From Pseudomonadota bacterium (GTDB taxonomy: Bacteria; Pseudomonadota; Alphaproteobacteria; Rs-D84), in the NCBI GenBank assembly GCA_023402015.1, contig JAEXCU010000017.1:1-17881 (forward strand): a stretch of 17,881 nt of DNA. Reading direction: 5' to 3'. The stretch's first letter is position 1, and each line of letters opens with the position of its first letter. Position numbers and translations under genes: made by a program. Positions 14,779 to 17,881 of the stretch are shown here, piece after piece. Under the pieces are notes generated by a model that was given only the letters and a program-made list of their open reading frames with translations, was not told the DNA's origin and made no database searches.

Positions 14779-14790
14779 TTGCATGATGTT

Positions 14791-14818
14791 AAAATCCGGC
14801 CATTTGGCCGGATTTTTT
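14791..14818 (+). terminator. Rho-independent terminator after tsf
   Basis: AAAATCCGGCC (14791-14801) pairs with GGCCGGATTTT (14806-14816) around the loop ATTT, and the T-run extends to 14818. This stable GC-cored stem begins 12 bp after the tsf stop codon and should end the rpsB-tsf transcript. Confidence 0.92.
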
Positions 14819-14849
14819 ATTAATTATGGAATGTATCGGGATATAAGAT

Positions 14850-15245
14850 ATGGATAAATATACTGTTAAATCCACCTTTACGGTTGCAAATCAATTAACA
14901 CATGTAAATTTAACCGGGGCGCGTGGCGATTGTTCGGTGGTGTTGCCGATAAAATGGGCGCAGTATCTGATACCGGGAACGCGGTTTGATATTTTTGTTT
15001 CGCAATATACCGGTATGGATACGGCATATAAATTTAAAAATAATTTGTATTTCCCCCAGGGCGTATCTGTTGCACCGTGCGCACGCCGCATATTGTGTGG
15101 TATGCCAGGCGTGCGGGATTTCAGTTTGGAAAAAATGCGGTTTAAATATGCATTGCTGATGGCGTTGCAATCCAACGGGGTCAAACCCCAGATGTCGTGG
15201 GTAAATAATATTATGACGTTGGATCACATTAATAATCAGCGTTAA
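14850..15245 (+). CDS. Small protein of unknown function
   Basis: A 131-residue basic protein I do not recognise. There is no signal peptide or membrane segment. The first half alternates polar and hydrophobic residues in a beta-like pattern (YTVKSTFTVAN, HVNLTG, CSVVLPIKWAQYL, RFDIFVSQY). A middle segment has two cysteines seven residues apart (CARRILC), and the last third looks helical (LEKMRFKYALLMALQ). A GGGA sits 8 nt before the ATG, a weak ribosome site. It stands alone between the tsf terminator and the tyrS promoter, with no strong promoter of its own visible; a TATAAG just before the ATG is not convincing. The codon style resembles its neighbours, so it is probably real but lineage-specific. 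Confidence 0.65.
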   Translation: MDKYTVKSTFTVANQLTHVNLTGARGDCSVVLPIKWAQYLIPGTRFDIFVSQYTGMDTAYKFKNNLYFPQGVSVAPCARRILCGMPGVRDFSLEKMRFKYALLMALQSNGVKPQMSWVNNIMTLDHINNQR

Positions 15246-15386
15246 ATATTTGCGCGTTATTTTTTAATTCAATGTTAAAAATAAATATGTTAATATGCAG
15301 ATATGCATAAATTTATATTTGCATCTTATTATTATTACTATGGCCCACGCGCGGCCTGATATTACATATACTGTTTATAATTTTTA

Positions 15387-15415
15387 TTGGTTTTATGATT
15401 TAACTTTGCTATTAT
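15387..15415 (+). promoter_or_regulatory. Promoter of tyrS-envC
   Basis: TTGGTT (15387-15392) and TATTAT (15410-15415) are 17 bp apart. A start near 15422 gives a leader of about 16 nt containing the AAGGA ribosome site of tyrS. The rest of the gap 15246-15437 is AT-rich with no T-box-like structure or other clear element. Confidence 0.65.
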
Positions 15416-15437
15416 TCAAAGCACAAGGAAAAATGTT

Positions 15438-16655
15438 ATGCAAAATGAATTATTACATGAATTACAGGCACGTGGTTTTATAAATCAGGTTTCAAATATT
15501 GCGGGCCTGAATGACGCACTGAACGCTGGGAAAATTACCGCATATCTGGGGTCTGACCCAACCGGGGACAGTTTGCACGTTGGGCATTTGGTTCCCGTGA
15601 TGATGATGCGTTGGTTGCAGAAATACGGACATCGGCCGTTGATGTTGGTTGGGGGTGCGACGGGGCGCATTGGTGATCCATCGGGTCGCGATTCCGGTCG
15701 CCCAATGATGAGCGAGGAAGTCCTGGCCAAAAATGTCGCGGGGTTAAAAAAGTCATACTCAAAATTTTTTAAATTTGGCGATGGTCCGTCGGACGCAATT
15801 GTTGTTGATAATTACGATTGGATGCGCGGATACAGTCATTTGGATTTCCTGCGGGATTTTGGTACTGATTTTACGGTGCCGCGTATGTTGTCCATGGAAA
15901 GCGTAAAGCGCCGTTTGGAAAACGGAATGACGTTTTTGGAATTTAATTACATGACGTTTCAGGCGGTGGATTTCCTGACACTGTACAAACAATATGATTG
16001 CATATTGCAAACATGTGGCGCAGATCAATGGGGCAATGCCATTATGGGAATTGAATTAATCCGCAAAAAACTGGGGAAAGAGGCATTTGTTTTATCCACA
16101 TCCCTGATAACGGACAGTGCCGGAAACAAAATCGGAAAATCTGCCGGAAATGCAATTTGGGTGAACGAAGACAAGACATCGCCATATGAATACTATCAGT
16201 ATTTCCGTAATACGCCCGATGATTTGGTTGATAAATTCTTGAAAATATTTACTGAAATTCCATTGCCGGAAATCGCGCGTTTATCTGCATTACAGGGTGC
16301 GGAATTAAACGAAGCCAAAAAGATTTTGGCCTTTGCGGCGACTGAAATCGCGCACGGAACGGATGCCGCGCGCGCCGCGGCCGATGCGGCGGCGGCATTG
16401 TTTGGTGGTGGGGCGTCATCTGAAAATATCCCCACGGCGGAACTGGAAATGATTGGTCCAATGGGCATTTTGGATTTCTTGGTCGCAATTGGCATGTTCC
16501 CGTCCAAGTCCGAGGCACGTCGTAATGTCCAACAGGGCGGCATTCAAATTGACGGCGTAAAAATAACAGATCCACAATCATCTGTTGCGCCGATGAATGA
16601 AATAATGGTTCAAAAGGGTAAAAAAACTTTTCTGCGTGTTGTGAAAAAGAACTGA
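15438..16655 (+). CDS. tyrS: Tyrosine-tRNA ligase
   Basis: Cytoplasmic class I aminoacyl-tRNA synthetase of 405 residues that activates tyrosine with ATP and charges tRNA-Tyr. The Rossmann-fold catalytic domain carries HVGH (47-50, the HIGH motif) and KIGKS (231-235, the KMSKS motif, which points to the TyrS rather than the TyrZ type only by search). DQWGN near 196-200 belongs to the tyrosine pocket region. The C-terminal S4-like RNA-binding domain covers about 340-402 (SKSEARRNVQQGGIQIDG). AAGGA lies 8 nt before the ATG. The stop TGA shares its A with the ATG of the next gene, so translation of the two is coupled. Confidence 0.98.
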   Translation: MQNELLHELQARGFINQVSNIAGLNDALNAGKITAYLGSDPTGDSLHVGHLVPVMMMRWLQKYGHRPLMLVGGATGRIGDPSGRDSGRPMMSEEVLAKNVAGLKKSYSKFFKFGDGPSDAIVVDNYDWMRGYSHLDFLRDFGTDFTVPRMLSMESVKRRLENGMTFLEFNYMTFQAVDFLTLYKQYDCILQTCGADQWGNAIMGIELIRKKLGKEAFVLSTSLITDSAGNKIGKSAGNAIWVNEDKTSPYEYYQYFRNTPDDLVDKFLKIFTEIPLPEIARLSALQGAELNEAKKILAFAATEIAHGTDAARAAADAAAALFGGGASSENIPTAELEMIGPMGILDFLVAIGMFPSKSEARRNVQQGGIQIDGVKITDPQSSVAPMNEIMVQKGKKTFLRVVKKN

Positions 16656-17731
16656 TGAAAAAAATATTGGCGGCATTTCTGTTGGCGGTGGTGGCAACCG
16701 GCAATGCGCCGGGCGCCACGGAATTGTCGCGTATTAATGCCCAGATTAAACAGACCGAACAACAAAATCAAAAACTGGAACAACAGGTTAAAACATCTGA
16801 CCGTGATGTGGCACAAACCAAAAAGAAATTGGTGCGTGCCGCGGACCAGGTCAGCACCCTGGAAGAACAACGTGGCGCCGTGGCGCGTAAAATTGCAGAA
16901 CTGGATGCGCAACGCGATAAACTGACCCGATCGTTGGAACAAAACCAGGCGCGGATAGAAGATGCCGCGGCCAGTATTTTATTTGTGGCATCACACCCCA
17001 GTTTTGATTCAGAAAACATGCGGGAATATGTTTTGACATCCGCCGTATTGTCGGGTGCCGCAGAACGTTTTGACCAAGATATCCAGGATGCAAATGCAAA
17101 AATACTGGAACTGGCAGAAATTCGTGAACAGCGCGCGGTTGAAAAAGAAAAACTGGATCGTACGGCAAAAAAATATGCGGATGAAAAGACACAATTAGAC
17201 AAATTATTGCGCACGCGCGCGGCCCAAAATGAAAAATTAAAAAATGAACAACAGGCATTAAAAAAGAAATTGCGCGATTTGTCGGCGCGCGCCAAAAGTA
17301 TTTCTGAATTATCCGCCGGCGTGGGGAGTTCACAAATGTCCGATGATGCACGTTTTTCAAGACGGAAATTAAATCAGCCTGTGCGCGGTCGTGTTGTTGT
17401 GCGATTCGCTGAAAAAACGGCATTGGGTTTGAAATCCGATGGGTGGCGAATCCGTACGCGCGGAAATGCATTGGTTATGGCGCCCGCCGACGGACAGGTA
17501 AAATTTGCAGACAGTTTCAAAGGTTTTGGCAAGGTTGTAATCATGTCGCATAAAAATGGATATAACACCGTAATGACAAATTTGGGTGATATTGATGTCA
17601 TGTTGGGCCAGGATGTATTGGCCGGCGAACCAATCGGCAGAATGAACCCGGACAAGCCGGAAATGTATCTGGAAGTGCGCCGTGGCGATAAAGCGGTTGA
17701 CCCGGCCCGATTATTCAAAGAAGATAATTAA
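16655..17731 (+). CDS. envC: EnvC-like murein hydrolase activator (degenerate LytM)
   Basis: A periplasmic protein of 358 residues. It has a signal peptide (about 1-21, NAPGA then TELS), long charged coiled-coil segments (about 22-105 and 145-225), and a C-terminal M23/LytM domain from about 242. The LytM zinc ligands are missing: the usual HLHFE segment reads MYLEVRR, and the HxxxD region has no His. The end, YLEVRRGDKAVDPARLF, matches the EnvC pattern. Members with this architecture do not cut peptidoglycan but activate cell-division amidases (AmiA/AmiB type) at the septum; that role is inferred here. The ATG overlaps the tyrS stop as TGATG and has no strong ribosome site of its own, so its output should follow tyrS. 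In many alphaproteobacteria a ctpA-type protease follows envC; here a promoter and palindrome follow. Confidence 0.88.
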   Translation: MKKILAAFLLAVVATGNAPGATELSRINAQIKQTEQQNQKLEQQVKTSDRDVAQTKKKLVRAADQVSTLEEQRGAVARKIAELDAQRDKLTRSLEQNQARIEDAAASILFVASHPSFDSENMREYVLTSAVLSGAAERFDQDIQDANAKILELAEIREQRAVEKEKLDRTAKKYADEKTQLDKLLRTRAAQNEKLKNEQQALKKKLRDLSARAKSISELSAGVGSSQMSDDARFSRRKLNQPVRGRVVVRFAEKTALGLKSDGWRIRTRGNALVMAPADGQVKFADSFKGFGKVVIMSHKNGYNTVMTNLGDIDVMLGQDVLAGEPIGRMNPDKPEMYLEVRRGDKAVDPARLFKEDN

Positions 17732-17738
17732 AAACACG

Positions 17739-17767
17739 TTGACTAAATAATCTGAAACCCATATAAT
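17739..17767 (+). promoter_or_regulatory. Near-consensus promoter after envC
   Basis: TTGACT (17739-17744) and a perfect TATAAT (17762-17767) are separated by 17 bp, the best promoter in the window. It starts 7 bp after the envC stop. Transcription from about 17774 would run into the palindrome at 17796 after roughly 20 nt. If the window ends join, it would also be the promoter of the cysteine-rich protein gene at 130. Confidence 0.8.
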
Positions 17768-17789
17768 ACATGGCATAAAGATATAAAAA

Positions 17790-17881
17790 TACATGCCTAA
17801 TCCAAACGGCCGTTTGGATTAGGTATTTTTTCTATGGAAAAATCCCTGATTCCTGCATGTTTTATTTTTGATTTTCCGCCT
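17790..17881. repeat. Right copy of the 92-bp terminal direct repeat
   Basis: Identical to bases 1-92. It follows unique sequence containing the promoter at 17739-17767, so the two copies have different visible flanks: unique on the left here, unique on the right at the window start. The match stops only because the window ends. Confidence 0.95.
17796..17823 (+). terminator. Perfect 28-bp palindrome with T-run, terminator-like (right copy)
   Basis: Same stem as at 7-34, with a T-run at 17826-17831. It is the first terminator-like structure after tyrS-envC and also lies about 20 nt into any transcript from the promoter at 17739. The opposite strand is also T-rich beyond the stem (ATGTATTTTTATA), so termination could be bidirectional. 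Confidence 0.7.

Noticed and set aside
14215..14784. A 189-residue frame antisense to tsf.
   Set aside because: It lies entirely opposite a certain gene, has no ribosome site or recognisable motif, and its composition is that of a reversed coding strand. The same applies to long frames opposite rpsB, tyrS, envC and the glycosyltransferase.
15246..15437. A T-box or other riboswitch before tyrS.
   Set aside because: The expected leader from the predicted promoter is only about 16 nt, and no specifier or antiterminator structure is visible in the AT-rich gap.
17378..17728. An active M23 zinc endopeptidase in the last gene.
   Set aside because: The HxxxD and HxH ligands are absent, matching catalytically inert EnvC-type LytM domains.
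1..17881. A small circular plasmid or phage genome, suggested by identical ends.
   Set aside because: The window carries rpsB, tsf, tyrS and pbpC and has no replication, partition or phage structural genes. A repeated element or assembly effect is more likely.

Overview
The window looks like a piece of chromosome from a compact, AT-leaning Gram-negative bacterium. The gene content (rpsB-tsf, tyrS, an EnvC-type amidase activator, a PBP1C/alpha-2-macroglobulin pair, an outer-membrane subtilase) and protein style fit an alphaproteobacterium. A host- or gut-associated lineage is my inference, prompted mainly by an invertase resembling Mpi of Bacteroides; the taxonomy is not proven by the sequence. 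Genes are tightly packed, and two convergent pairs overlap at their stop codons.

Layout. (1) 130-1976, plus strand: a secreted cysteine-rich protein followed 14 bp later by a GT-B glycosyltransferase. (2) 1960-10165, minus strand: a giant bacterial alpha-2-macroglobulin with an intact thioester motif, then penicillin-binding protein 1C, overlapping by 17 bp. This is the known periplasmic protease-trap plus wall-repair pairing. (3) 10336-10965, plus: a serine recombinase resembling the Mpi DNA-invertase family, beside an inverted repeat that brackets the predicted alpha-2-macroglobulin promoter. (4) 10962-12797, minus: a subtilisin-like protease with an autotransporter-like C-terminus, probably made from a leaderless mRNA. 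(5) 13033-14778, plus: rpsB-tsf, with a strong promoter, a structured leader containing a terminator-like hairpin, and a clear terminator after tsf. (6) 14850-15245, plus: a small protein of unknown function. (7) 15438-17731, plus: tyrS translationally coupled to an EnvC-like murein hydrolase activator.

The first 92 and last 92 bases are identical and in direct orientation. They carry a perfect 28-bp palindrome followed by a T-run. At the right end this unit lies just downstream of a near-consensus sigma70-type promoter, so it could produce a very short RNA or act as a terminator or attenuator. A 21-bp part of the unit recurs at 89-109. The chromosomal gene content argues against a small plasmid. 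The shared ends mean a dispersed repeat, a tandem duplication, or an assembly join.

The most interesting themes are a possible invertible promoter controlling the protease-trap operon, the repeat/palindrome unit at both ends, the subtilase with unusually close Asp and His residues, and the structured rpsB leader. Everything is read by eye; no searches or folding calculations were run.
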